From NCBI RefSeq assembly GCF_034190915.1, contig NW_026947506.1, positions 28,736,248-28,800,247 on the forward strand: 64,000 nt of DNA, given 5' to 3'. Made by a program: the position numbers and the translations under genes. The stretch comes from Cavia porcellus (Eukaryota > Chordata > Mammalia > Rodentia > Caviidae). Within the stretch, counting starts at the first letter, position 1; each line of letters starts with the position of its first letter. The notes beneath the pieces were generated by a model, which saw nothing but the letters and a program-made list of their open reading frames with translations, was not told the origin of the DNA and ran no database searches. This document shows positions 25,246 to 36,226 of the stretch, piece by piece.

Positions 25246-26029
25246 GTCACCCACAGGCACCCGGTGACCTCACAGTGCTGGGAGGGCACCCGGGCAGGGG
25301 TGAGGGGTCACCTATCTTACAGAGGAGAGGCTGTGATTGGTTGCTGGGAGATGATAGCGGGAGAGGAGTGCCTGTGAATCCAGTTCTCCAGAACCCTCCT
25401 GGGTGCTGAACACTTGGGTTGTGAATCTGAGTTCCAGTCAGTGTGAGGTTCCATAATCATTTGCTGTCTACTCTCATGAAGGTGTGGCCTCTGGCCCCTG
25501 TGACATGGAACTAAGTCTACATCTGTGAGGGCTCCTGTGCTTGGTGGGGCCCCTGCTGATCAGGCAGGGAGCGGGGATTATTTACAGTCTGAGTGGCTTG
25601 TCCCCTGCCCTGCAGTTTCAGAGTCTCTTGCATTATCTCATCTTTTTTCCTTAGTAAACCCTCCCGGGGCATGGATTTGTCACATGAGATTCTGGGGGCA
25701 GCCCCGGCCCTGTGACTTACCTTTTCCCTACATCGTGTAGGAATGCACTTGGCTCATTGCTGACTTAGACTTGGCAACTTCCACTCCGTGTCTTGGGAGA
25801 GGCGTCAAGTTGTCCAGAAGTGGAATGAATTCTTGGGAAATCCTCAAGCCAGATGCTTTGCCTGACTTGACCTGTCACCCGGAGTGGGGTCTCCCAGCCC
25901 ACTCTCAGTGGCCCTGAGCTCAGCTCAGCCCATATTCTGCTCCAGGATTGGCAGGGAACTAGAGTACACTGAGATCTGGCTTCAATTTGAGCAACTGCAT
26001 TGAAAAAGTTGCTACACAGAGATCCTATT

Positions 26030-26057
26030 ACACACACACACACACCACACACACACT
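26030..26057. repeat. (CA)n microsatellite
   Basis: About 13 CA units with one internal interruption. Confidence 0.9.
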
Positions 26058-26711
26058 CTGATAATCTTTCCTCTGCACAGAGGATGTGGCCTTTTTCCTG
26101 GGAAGATGGCATTTATGGAAGAGTAGGTGACAACATCTTTTGAAGACTGATTGCAGAACTGACATCTTTTTCATAGCTGCCGTGGCTGCAGGTTAGTGAC
26201 ACTGGTCCCCCCATGTAGCCACACTTCTTGAAATATTCATGCTCTAAATTCAGATGTAGGCATTGAGCCATGTTTTTAAATGCACCTGGTAAGTTTCATA
26301 GTTAAAGGCATCCTACTGTGAATTATTTCAAAGTAGGGACTGTTTTAAAAGTAATTAGTGCCTGAATTTTTGCAATGGTCTTATCGAGAGCCTCAAATAC
26401 TTCATTTCTCACCTCTGGTGGACACTGCATACTCGCGAAATCAGCAAGACCTGATGTTCTGTGAATGATTCCTTTCCTGTGGGGTGTTTCAAGGTTTACC
26501 TGTGTTGGAGCATGGATGTCTGCTTCATTCTTTCTTATCATACATAATGTTCCATTGTATGGATAAACTGCTTTTGCTGACATCAGTTGATGGACTGGGG
26601 GTTTCTACCTTTTGCTTATTATGAATACTGTTGATAGGAACATCATTTTTTTTTAAGGGTGGGAAAGGTTTTGTGTGGACACATATTTTTGGTTCTTTTG
26701 GGTGTGCTCAG

Positions 26712-27010
26712 GAATCTTGCCAAGATAACTGGGAGACCAGCAGGCTGAGCCATCTCTAGCAATGTGGGTTCCTACAGAAGCAAACCCAAACCCAACTCAA
26801 ATGCACAACTTAATTCAATCAATCAGAAACCACCAACTAAACTCTAGCTAGAGATTTCACCAATCAGAAACCTCCATCTACTCTTTCCATCTTAGCCAAT
26901 CAAATACCTCCTTGCAAAATTATTTGTGGATTATCGTTTCTGCCCATTCACGAGTCACTAAATACACAAATAAACACAATAACACTTTAACATGCACAAG
27001 CTTATCATTT
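26712..27010. mobile_element. LTR-like insert in L1
   Basis: The L1 reading is interrupted exactly here. The insert contains repeated caatcagaaacc motifs plus agccaatcaaa (CCAAT boxes) and later aataaacaca, in the order of a U3-R region read on the plus strand. Family and exact ends are unknown. Confidence 0.35.
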
Positions 27011-27101
27011 AACAAGTGGAATTGCTGGATGAACTTGTAGCTCTCCTTTTACCTTTTGTAGGAATGGTCAGGCAATTTTCTCAAGTGGATGCACCATTTC
27101 A

Positions 27102-27113
27102 CCCCCCCCCCCC
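27102..27113. repeat. Poly(C) run of 12
   Basis: Twelve C residues inside the antisense L1. Confidence 0.9.
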
Positions 27114-27944
27114 AGAAATACATGAGGGTTTTGATTCTTCTGTATCCATACTAACACTGGTTATCATCTAAGTTTTTGGGTAAACCCATCAGAGGGGGTC
27201 TGAAATTGTAGCTCCTGGTGTTGACTTGCATTTCCCTGATGGTTGATGATGCTGAACATCTTTGCATGCATTGCACATCTGTGTGTAACACACTCGGTGA
27301 AAATCAGTTGACTGTAAGTTCAAGGACTTATTTCTGGATTCTCAGTTCTATTCCATTGAGCTATGTGTCCCTATGCCAGTGCTGTTCCTCATGCAAACAT
27401 CTGTGTGTCCCCCCAGGCCTGCCCTTTTGAAAGGATGTCCACAGACAAGCCAATTCCTGCAGGGGCAGTAGCCAGGATGCAGGAAGGCTGTCCTGATGAG
27501 CCCTGGCCCTCACCTCTGCTTCCTCTGACAACCTTCAAAGAAAAGGTCTTCCCAGGGAAGTGTCAGGATCCAGCAGTTTGAGAATGGTTTGCTTTTAATG
27601 TCAATCTTGAAGTTAGGGATTTCCTGTCAGAACCAGGCTGCTTGTGTCTTGGGGAACAGGAGAAAATGAGCCCACATTTGCAAGGCAGGGCGGGAGAGCT
27701 GTCTGCCCCAGCAACCTCCAGCAAACTCAGGCATTGTGCGTGGGACTGGTGGCACCCCGAGGGATGGTCATTCAGGCCCTACAGCTGTTTGTGGCTCTCA
27801 GCCCTGGGGGACACCTTAGTCACTGTCCTAGTCTTGGACAATTGTCATCACTGCAGGGACAGGCGGCTCTCTCTTGGCTTCCTCTCCATGGGTTTCCATT
27901 TGTCTTCTCCCGTTTCCCTCCCTAATGTGTCTGAGATATATTCT

Positions 27945-28128
27945 TTTATTGATTGATCACAATATTGGGGATCAAACCCAGTACCTTTGCACTGAGTTAC
28001 ATCCGCAGCCCTTTTTTATTTTGAGACAGGGTCTCACTAAGTTGCTCAAGCTGGTTTCAAACTTGCGATCTTCCTGCCTTAGCCTCCCAGAGTCCTGGGA
28101 TAACAGGCATGCACTAGTACACTCAGCT
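27945..28128 (-). mobile_element. Composite ID-B1 SINE
   Basis: Antisense order: an ID part (attggggatcaaacccagta ... actgagttacatccgcagcc) joined to a B1 part (gagacagggtctcactaagt ... gcctcccagagtcctgggat). Such dimers are typical of rodents outside the mouse-rat group. Confidence 0.88.
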
Positions 28129-29159
28129 GAAGTATGTTCCCGAATATCCAAGTGTCCCTATGAACAGGACCTCGTTGTGTGCATATTGTTTCAATTAAAA
28201 CTGGGCTTCAGCTCTTACTGACTGTGTCACTGGTGGTCATGTGTGGGTGGCTTGTCACTCCTCGTGCCTCTCATCAGTGTAACACTGAGAAAACTAAAAC
28301 TTAGAAAGGAAAAATGCTCCGGCTGCCATCCCTGGTGCTGGCTGGCCTGATCTCAGCCCAGAGTGGATGCTGATCCTGTTACCCCTACCTAGCCTGTGGG
28401 GCGTCTACTCTTCCGGATTGTTCTGGGCTAGTTTTGACCCTCATGGGCTGCCGTAGAGAAGGCATTCTTACGTAAGCTTCTTACGTAAGCATTTAAGCAG
28501 GCTTTGGAGGAAACTCCAAGTATGGGGTCACCTCTCACCATCACGAGACAGGTTCTGTTTGGCTGCGGAAGTTGTTAGTTCAGAGGAGGCTCTGTCATGG
28601 ACCATTGGCAGTGGGCAGCCACACACACACAGGGAGACAGGTGAGCCGGGCTTGATTTCCACTCCGGGAAAGTACTCTCCGTACTAAGCCCAAATGGGAC
28701 CAACTGCTTGAAGGTGGGACCTTGTCTCACATCAGTTACTGCTTTTTGCACAAGAGATCCTTAAGCTGTAAAAGACACCGTTCCAGTCTGGCAGAGGCAG
28801 AAAGTGAGGCAAGAAGAGGAGGACAGATTCGCTTCTTCTCATCAGAGAGCTGGAGAGCAAACCCGGTCAGTTGTTTACTCCCCCGCACCAGGGTTCTCCC
28901 TCTGCCGACTGCTGCAGGGACCCACTTGAAGGTCATGGCTCTCAAAACGTCTCTGATTTTTTAGCAAAGCTGTTAACCTGGCTCAAGGCACCCGGTCCTT
29001 CTCAGGCAGGCAGGAAGGGCCGACGCGGGGCGGTGCTGCCCCCTGGCGCCGACAGGGAGTCCTCACACTCCCCTTTTGCAACCACGCTCCATCCGGGCTG
29101 GGATGGATCGTAATCGGTTCCCCCACCCCATCGCCAGACTGGATGACAGCCCATCCTAT
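28129..29159. other. Intergenic; only the tandem TTACGTAA sites noted
   Basis: No gene or repeat recognised apart from the 13-base tandem at 28465. Confidence 0.5.
28465..28490. promoter_or_regulatory. Tandem perfect PAR-bZIP/NFIL3-like sites
   Basis: A 13-base unit, TTCTTACGTAAGC, occurs twice without a gap. Each copy holds the palindrome CTTACGTAAG (TTACGTAA at 28468-28475 and 28481-28488), the ideal site for NFIL3 and PAR-bZIP factors. Function is inferred from the motif only. Confidence 0.35.
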
Positions 29160-29400
29160 GGCCACGCCACGTTTGTCATTTGTCCTTTGATAGGCACATG
29201 GTCCACTCTGCCACTGGCTAACGTGGACAGCGCTGCTGTGAACACGTATGTATGGCACCTGTCAGGGTCCTTGTCACTCATGTGGATAAATACCTGGGGG
29301 TGGAATTGCTGAGTGATACGGAGTCTATGTTTATCTTTTGAGGCACCACAAAACTGTTGTCTTTCTGTGTTCATATTTTGTTTTGAGTCTACTTGCTTTT
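29160..29400 (-). mobile_element. L1 3' fragment
   Basis: Plus strand reads gcgctgctgtgaacacgtat, gataaatacctgggggtgga, attgctgagtgatacgg and caccacaaaactgttg, the usual antisense L1 order. Confidence 0.75.
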
Positions 29401-29427
29401 TTAAACCTCGTCCCTAAGTAAGTTTAA

Positions 29428-29607
29428 AGCTGTGACAGGCCGTTATCCCGGCACTCTGGAGCTGTGGCAGTAGGTCAGCAAGTGTGAGCCCAGATGAGGC
29501 CACTTGGTCACTTGGTGAGGACTTGTCAAGAAATAATGAAAAAGGACTGGGGGTGTAGCTCAGTGTGAAGGCCCTGGGTTCAATCGCAGTACCAAACTAA
29601 AAAAGTC
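29428..29607 (+). mobile_element. Composite B1-ID SINE
   Basis: A diverged B1 half (gttatcccggcactctgga) is followed by an ID half (ggactgggggtgtagctcag ... ggttcaatcgcagtacc) and an A-rich end. Confidence 0.8.
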
Positions 29608-30329
29608 CTGAAGTGTTTGAGCTATACCAAGATGTACTGTCCCCAACCCACAGAGCCCAGGAAGGTCCTCTGGGCCCTGGTGAGGACTGCTGCCACCTCC
29701 TGTCCTGAAGGCCACCAGCCATGAAGTCAAAGGGCAAGTGAGCAGTCAGAGAGCAGAGTGCGAGATCTGGGTGCTGGCCAGGGGACAACCTAGCTCACTG
29801 GGTCTCAAGGCAGCAGGAACTGAGGACCTGGCATGGGATGGAGCTGGAGGCTCGGCCTTTCCTGAGCTGTCAGGAAGGCATGCAGGTGCTGACAATGTCC
29901 AGGTGCCTGCAGGCCAGAGGCCGCGCTGCGGGCGCCAGGACACCTGTGCCTGCCTTACTCAGAGGCTGTGGCTCCTGGAGGGGCAGGGGCATGAGCACCT
30001 AGGTCCTTCTCTGAGTCCTCACTATGACCAGCATGCAGAGAAAGACCAATGAGATGAACAAACGCTGAGTGAATGAATGAGTGAATTTGGGCCTGCTCTG
30101 CACAATGGGCAGAAGTGACCTCTGGCCTTAGTGTCAGCCCTGCCACTGATGTCATATAACCAATCTGCAGAATTTATTAACTCCCAAATAGCCAGGCCTA
30201 GGGACACTAAGGTGACCCCTTTAAATTCATTTGAAGGAAAATGTGGGCACAATGGCACGAACTGGGGGCCATCATACAACACGCAAGCTCTATAAATATG
30301 AACACCTGAATATGGTATTTACAGGTAAG

Positions 30330-30512
30330 GCACCAGAGAGGTGTGGTGCAGCCCTGTAATCCCAGCACTCTGGGAGGCTGAGGTAGGAGGATTCTAAGCT
30401 TTCCACCCAGCCCCAGCAACTTAAGTGACTTGGCAAGATCCTGTCACAAAATAAAAACTCAAACAAGGAAAGGGCTAGGGATGTAGCTCAGTACCAAAAA
30501 TAAATAAATTTT
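30330..30512 (+). mobile_element. Composite B1-ID SINE
   Basis: B1 half with TGTAATCCCAGCACTCTGGG, then a 3' ID half (gggctagggatgtagctcag) that has lost its middle portion, ending in aaataaataaattt. Confidence 0.85.
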
Positions 30513-32879
30513 AAAACTTGAATTTCATTACGAGTTTGTTTTTTAGGAAATGCACGTGGCAAATATTTACCATAAGGGGCATGAGGGCTGCAAGAATTAA
30601 GAAATGATCCAGGAAAGATGTTTGGTACCACAGAGAGCAGGTGTGAAGGGCTGCATGAAAGCGGGTAGTGGGCAGAGCCAAGAGGCGGAAGCTCTAGAGA
30701 ACCCAGGTCCAAGGTTGGGGAAAGGGGGCACAGGTGGAAGCTGGATAGGCAGAGCCACACAACGGATGCCTGCAAGGCTGGGAGAAAGGGCAGACTGTGG
30801 CCTGCAGGGTGGCATGCAGCCTGGCTCTTGCAGTCTCAGTGACCCTGCCTGTAGCCACCTGTACACTGGGACTGTTGCAGAGCTTCCCTGGGGCTGTTCC
30901 GGTGCAGAGGCTCATAGGTAGAGACTGCAGGGTGCACACCTGCAGGCAAGAGCAGAGGGTCCTGCCTGAGGGACAGGTGCTCTGTGTAGAGGGTGCAGGG
31001 GACAACGCATCTGTGTCACATTCCAGGAGCCTTGGCCAAGGCTGAACCTAAAAGCTGTGGCTGGGATGGTCTATGTGGATACAAAAGCCTGAGAAACTCT
31101 CCCCTGTTTGGGCAAGATGTGTCCAGAAATGCTTCCAGAGACTGGGCTCAAGGGCTGTTGCTACAGCTCCCTCATGGATCGATTGTCCTGGAGGACAGTT
31201 CACCATTGCGGTCAGTTTTATTGAGCTTTAAGTATTACTGTTTCTAGGTTGGTGGTATCTGCTATGCAATGGGTGACTATTAGCTAACCACAGGATTTTA
31301 GTTTGCTCTTGTTTTTACTAAGGGGTTAAAATGTCACTGAATGCTCATGAACCCTGAGCGTTTCTGTGACCTCTACAGGTACCTTGCACACAGCCCGCAC
31401 TCCAGACATCCATTGCTGCGCTCTTGATTTTGTTTGCATCCCTCCGATTTCCAAGTGAGTTCTTCTCCTTTCCTTGATCAACTGTTGTTATTGCAAGGGT
31501 GAATATGGCCTAAATGATTGCATCTGGAGGACAAAGTCATGGGTTCTTGCAGTACAGGCTGCAGATGCGGGTCTCCTCTTCAGGATGTGACTGCTAAGCC
31601 ACCCCCTTCCTGTGCAGAGAAGGCGGAAGGTGACTTTGCTTGATGGTCCCTGCTCTGAGTTCCACACAGCTGCCTGTGAGCAGTGGGGTCTAAGTGGGTA
31701 CCTAGGAGGCAGAGAAAATGCCACCAACTCTAACGTCAAGGATTTCATTTTGATGCCAGAATGAAAGAACAGTGTTCCCGAAGTGCTGATGACAACGTCA
31801 GTTACTTTCTAGTAGAATGTGATAAGCTACAGATTCCTATAATCACAATGTGGGGTCTACCCTGGGGGTGGTATGGGTGGCAGCTCCCCTAGTTCTAAGC
31901 AAACAAAATATATCCCCAGGCTTCAGGAAAGCAGAGTGGCAGATGGGGGCCGGGCGCGGCTCATGTTAACCCTCAGGGCCCATTCCAGGGTGCCTGTCAC
32001 TTCACCCACAATTTGCCAAGCTGCTTAAATCGCGGGCCTAGCCAAGACACAGAACTCTTCTGTGCCCACAGTGGAGTGAATATGTATTTAAATATGAAAG
32101 AGACCAGCGACAGCCTAAACAGAATTGAAAAAAATTGTCTTTGTGAAATGCTCCACTTGGGGACCCCCAACGTGAGCCACAGCCAGTTTTTCTTCCACGC
32201 AGGGGTGCTGCACCCTGTACTCATGTGTAAGGGTCCCATGAAACAGCCGATCCTTGCAACACCCCTGGGGGTCAGGTGGCATGGGTCTACCTTAAAGGCA
32301 AGAAGAAAACACAAGTACGTGGGCAGTGGCTGAGCCCTCACCAGTCCTCGTCTTCATGGACCCAAGCTCTTAGAAGTGGAAACTACCCTGCTTCCCATCC
32401 CCAAAACTTCAGGATGCCTAAGCGGTCCCAGAGTCCAGCAGATCCATGAACCGGAAGCAGGTTCCATAGGGCCAGTGCGGTTCCAGGCTATGCCCACCCC
32501 AGCCTGGCGCAGAACAACGTCCCCTTTCATTTGACCCTCCCCGGTCGGCTGGGCCTAGCACCCCTCAGGGTGAATACGCAGGCCAAGAATCTCTGTTCTC
32601 ATGAAGCCCTGAAAGGTTTCTGAGAAACACAGGAAATTGCCGCCACCACCCCCCAGCCTGAAAGTGGCTGACACTCAAATGTGGATATTACAGATTAATT
32701 CCGAATGACGGGAATCGAGTCTGCTTTGTAAGCAGCAGTGTTTCTAGCCGGCCTTCCCTAACACACCTCCTCATTTCCATGGGGCGTCCTATTGTGGAAA
32801 CGCGCTTCATATATTCCTCCCAAATGCAGCTCAACTCTAAGGAGAAAGCAGCTCCAAGCACGCTTCCAGAGAGCTGAGC
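30513..32879. other. Intergenic, nothing recognised
   Basis: Unique GC-rich sequence with frames up to 114 codons on both strands, none with known motifs. Leads into the CpG-rich block. Confidence 0.5.
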
Positions 32880-33389
32880 GAGCAGACGCACCATGCACGG
32901 CCTTGGCAGAGGACGGTGGAGGACCCTGAGGCCCGGCGCCTTCGTGGCGCAGTCACAACCCGAACACTGACCCCGAGCCAGCGGAGGAGGAGCCCCTCAC
33001 AGCAGAGGAACACACACCCAAGAGGGACGCAACTGGGACCAGAATCCCGACAGCGCCCCACCCGCCCAGGAGGACAGGGTCTGCGCATGCTCACAAGCTG
33101 CTCAAGAGAAAGAACTTGTTTACTGGAGACGCAGACTTTCCTTGGGAATCCAGCAGGACACCATCGCACTCTTCAGCAGACCCTTCCTCAGGCACGCAGC
33201 AGTAACTGCGTACTGACTCGGTTACACAGCTGGGGCCGGCAGCCCCCAGTGGGAGAGCTGCCAACCCCGGGGGCCTGCGGCCTGAGCCGTTAAGCGCCCT
33301 CTTCGGAGCTATCCCGGTACTCACAGCAGCATCGCAGGACCTTTCTACACAAACCTTTATGAAGACACAGCGACGACACACACCAGCAG
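32880..33389 (+). promoter_or_regulatory. CpG-rich block ending in consensus splice donor; candidate promoter and first exon
   Basis: I count about 28 CpG dinucleotides in roughly 470 bases with GC near 58 percent, far above the surroundings. It contains a C-rich KLF/SP1-like segment near 33053-33066 and an NRF1-like half site (TGCGCATGC) at 33082-33090. At 33389/33390 the plus strand reads CAG|GTAAGT, a full match to the donor consensus. A plus-strand transcript starting here would run towards and antisense to SEPTIN7. No protein is recognised in the overlapping reading frames, and no second exon could be assigned. Confidence 0.35.
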
Positions 33390-33530
33390 GTAAGTTAGTA
33401 AGGAAGCAGGACCACGTCTGGAGACTAACCCAGGTGTCTCTCGCTGCACTTGCTGGGATCCTGCCAACTTTCTCACCTGATTTCCATTCCTGCCTCAGTT
33501 TCCCCAAGAGGGTAAAATGTGTGAAAGGTG
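33380..33530 (-). mobile_element. MIR fragment
   Basis: Plus strand carries CCTGCCTCAGTTTCCCC followed by gggtaaaatg, as in antisense MIR. Confidence 0.5.
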
Positions 33531-35149
33531 CAGTGGGCCACAATGTTCAGGTGGTAATGTGACTCCTGGCTCAAGAACCTAGATGGCAAGTCTGTATCTC
33601 TTCAGCTTTGAAGAGTACAATCTGACCCATACAGAAACGAGTGTGTATCCAATTCATTATGGACAGAACCTGTTAAATGGGCATCTAATCAGGAAATCGC
33701 TTAACCCGTGCCACTAGGTGGCAGTAAAACTCTACCGGGTGACCAAGCAGAGTTCACAGGGTTGGTGTGAACTGGGGTCAAGGCCAGTTGATTAGCAATA
33801 AGAAAATCAGAGAAACCCACAGCCCACATAGGAAAATGGCCCTCAGTGTGTGAGAGAAATGCTGGAGTCAACAGTGAGAAGATGTAGTGAAATCGTATAG
33901 ATTCTTCCACCAGATTCTGGTAAAGCTGGGTGTGCGACGTGGATAAAGGGTTAGGGGAATCTTCACTGAGATGGGAAAATAAAGGTTTCTTAGCAATACA
34001 TCATAATATACAGAATAATAAAATGAATTTTCCCCAGAAGCAGCAATACTGCATCAGATAGGCAGGTGGTCCATATAAACATTTTCGTTTTCTCTCTTCA
34101 AATTCAGAAGCCGGTTAACTCCCTGAAACAGAACCTTCTTGACTAGGGGGTGTTAACTCATTCTCTTCTAACACAGGAGCCAAAAAATCCAGAAAACATC
34201 AAACAAAATCCTCGCTGTTGTTATTTTTGAAGCCTGATCCTGCCTTGGTTTGGCGTAAAAGCTGTGCTTCCGGTAAGTCACAGAGAACACTCTGCTCTAG
34301 TAAACACAGGCTCCTGCTGCAAGTTGTTTATAAAGAGCCACGCTGTTTTCCAGAAGCAGGTATTATAAGACTAACAGAACCCCCACAGCAACTTTTTAAC
34401 CAGTGATGGCCATCAAATAAGGATAAAGATCTTTTTTCTCTCCCTCTTTCTGAGACAGCCTCTCACTATGCAGTCCAGCCTGGCCTTGAGCTCACTTTGT
34501 AGCCTAGGCTGGTCTTGAACTTACAATGAACCCCCTGCCTCAGCCTCATGAGTGCTGGAATTAAAGGCATGGGTCACCATGCCTGGCTAATGATCTTCTG
34601 AATGTACCAAGAGATCTACTTTAAAAGTTATGTGGGGAAAACTTTTATGTAAAGATTCTATTAGAATTTTTCTAGTATGTTTCAAAATTCTAGTAACATC
34701 TTTGAGAAGCAATACTTTCAAACATTCTGATTTTTAAATCCTTCAGCCTCTGAAATAAACAAAAGCATCTGCTAATTAGAAAAAATATTTACTTACTTCT
34801 GCATAGGTCATTAATTTAAAAAGTAAACAGATATGATAAAACATTTTCACCTCAATAAAAAGAAATTACACTGCCCACTTCCCCGTTTAGAAAGTCAGTC
34901 CCCAGAACTTGAAGGTGTACCTAGTATGAGGAAGCTGGAAATCAGCCTCAGCTTAATGTATGTATTACTGAGACAGTAACAGTTACAGGTGCACAATCTC
35001 CTGGATAGGAAAAGCAGCATTCACGCAATCTCCATGAGATTTACATAGTAGAGATGCCACTGTGGAGGTGGCAAATTCAAGCTGAAAAATTTTTCCTCTA
35101 ACATATTCTAGTCTGGTGTATTGACTGTAGAGTATTCAGGACTCTGCAC
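33531..35149. other. Transition to AT-rich sequence; only a B1 recognised
   Basis: Base composition falls from GC-rich to AT-rich within about 500 bases. Apart from the B1 at 34441 nothing is recognised. A longer SEPTIN7 3'UTR could reach into the right part. Confidence 0.45.
34441..34589 (-). mobile_element. B1-type SINE
   Basis: Antisense B1 with GAGACAGCCTCTCACTATGC, GGTCTTGAACTTAC, CCCTGCCTCAGCCTCATGAG and GCATGGGTCACCATGCCTGG. Confidence 0.88.
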
Positions 35150-36186
35150 TCTATTACATCACAACATTGTTTATTATGTGAATTTTTTACAATACAAACA
35201 AAAATACAGAAATGCAATATATGGATACAGCTAAATGCAGAATGGTGACTTTTTCTCCTCAGGAGGCCATGATGTCCATTTCTAGTAAAATAAAGAGACT
35301 GTGTATAGGTAGAAACAGGTTGGTTGTTAGCGTCACGATTTGCCTAGAAATGAAATGATCTATAAATGCGTTTCCCCCCTGCTACTTACCATAAAGTGTA
35401 AAAAGGGAGCTAAAAGAAAGTTTTCTTGTTGGTTTCTACCATATGAAAGATGCTATATTCTATTTTAGCAGGGCCAATATATGGAAAATATCTAAATTAA
35501 ATGTTATTACAAAAATGAAGCAGTAATGAGATTCTGGCTAAAGAGGGCACTAAATGAGAATAATATATACTTAAAAGAATCCAAAACAAACAAATAAACA
35601 AACAAAAAAAGAGGTTGTTATAAAAAAGCTCTAGGTGCACTGTAAGCATATACGTTTTTTTTTTCCATGTGTACTTTTAAACAATGGAAGTGTCAAAAAA
35701 TAGGGTCAACTGTGTTAGACTAAATTACATTATTGTATAGGCTGCACTGAATGGAACCTCTGTATTATAATTATCATAGAGAAGCATAGTTTGTATCATA
35801 TTATGGCAATTTATCCTCAATGAAAACCTTCCAGAGTCCTTTTATTTTGGAATATCCTGTAAACAATCAAACCACCAGAACATGATTGTACAACAGTAAA
35901 ATGTTCTCTTGCATTAAATTGAAGACATCTGTTTAATAATAAAAAAAGAAAAGAAAATGTAGAAAGGTACTTAGAGCTGTTATTTTCTAAGTACACAACA
36001 CCCTAGACAATTCAAGGCATCTTAATTCCATCAAGAACAACAACAAAAAAATAATTTTTGTCATGCTGTTAAATCCATCATTATGGATTTAAAAACTGGT
36101 GCAAATTGGTCAAACGGATCCAACAAACACTGATGTCCAAGCTGGCGTATTGGCAACTAATATGTAACTGGTGGTCAACAGAGAGT
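35150..36186 (-). other. SEPTIN7: Probable SEPTIN7 3' untranslated region
   Basis: AT-rich unique sequence follows the stop codon, with no SINE or LINE that I recognise, as expected for a long 3'UTR. In the sense direction AATAAA hexamers occur at 35841-35846 and 35170-35175, and an ATTAAA near 35932. The distal one is followed by a GU-rich stretch, so I put the main end near 35150. I found no minus-strand AATAAA between there and 33950. The end position is inferred. Confidence 0.55.
35170..35175 (-). terminator. Candidate distal polyadenylation signal of SEPTIN7
   Basis: AATAAA on the minus strand about 1 kb past the stop codon, followed in the sense direction by a GU-rich stretch. It is the last canonical hexamer before the compositional change near 34 kb. 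A proximal alternative lies at 35841-35846. Confidence 0.45.
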
Positions 36187-36226
36187 TTAAAAGATCTTTC
36201 CTTTCTTCTTGTTCTTTTCCAAGGTT
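36187..36226 (-). CDS. SEPTIN7: SEPTIN7 last coding exon segment ([12 protein letters not shown], stop)
   Basis: Forty coding bases complete the Arg codon and encode [12 protein letters not shown] followed by a TAA stop at 36187-36189. The acceptor is ttttag. The basic tail matches the septin 7 C terminus. The exon continues as 3'UTR towards lower coordinates. Confidence 0.96.

Larger units (their letters stand above)
26330..27350 (-). mobile_element. L1 3' region with nested insert
   Basis: Antisense L1: aatgttccattgtatggata, gaatactgttgataggaaca, aagtggaattgctggatgaa, ctgatggttgatgatgctga on the plus strand. It is split by a foreign block at about 26712-27010. The 86-codon minus-strand frame over 26323-26583 is L1-derived, not a gene. 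Confidence 0.75.

Noticed and set aside
26323..26583. 86-codon minus-strand frame that looks protein-like
   Set aside because: Its left half and start match the generic L1 3' end (tccattgtatggata, catccatgctccaacacagg), so it is L1-derived.
33091..33543. 150-codon minus-strand frame across the CpG-rich block
   Set aside because: Part of it is antisense MIR, and the composition explains the lack of stops.
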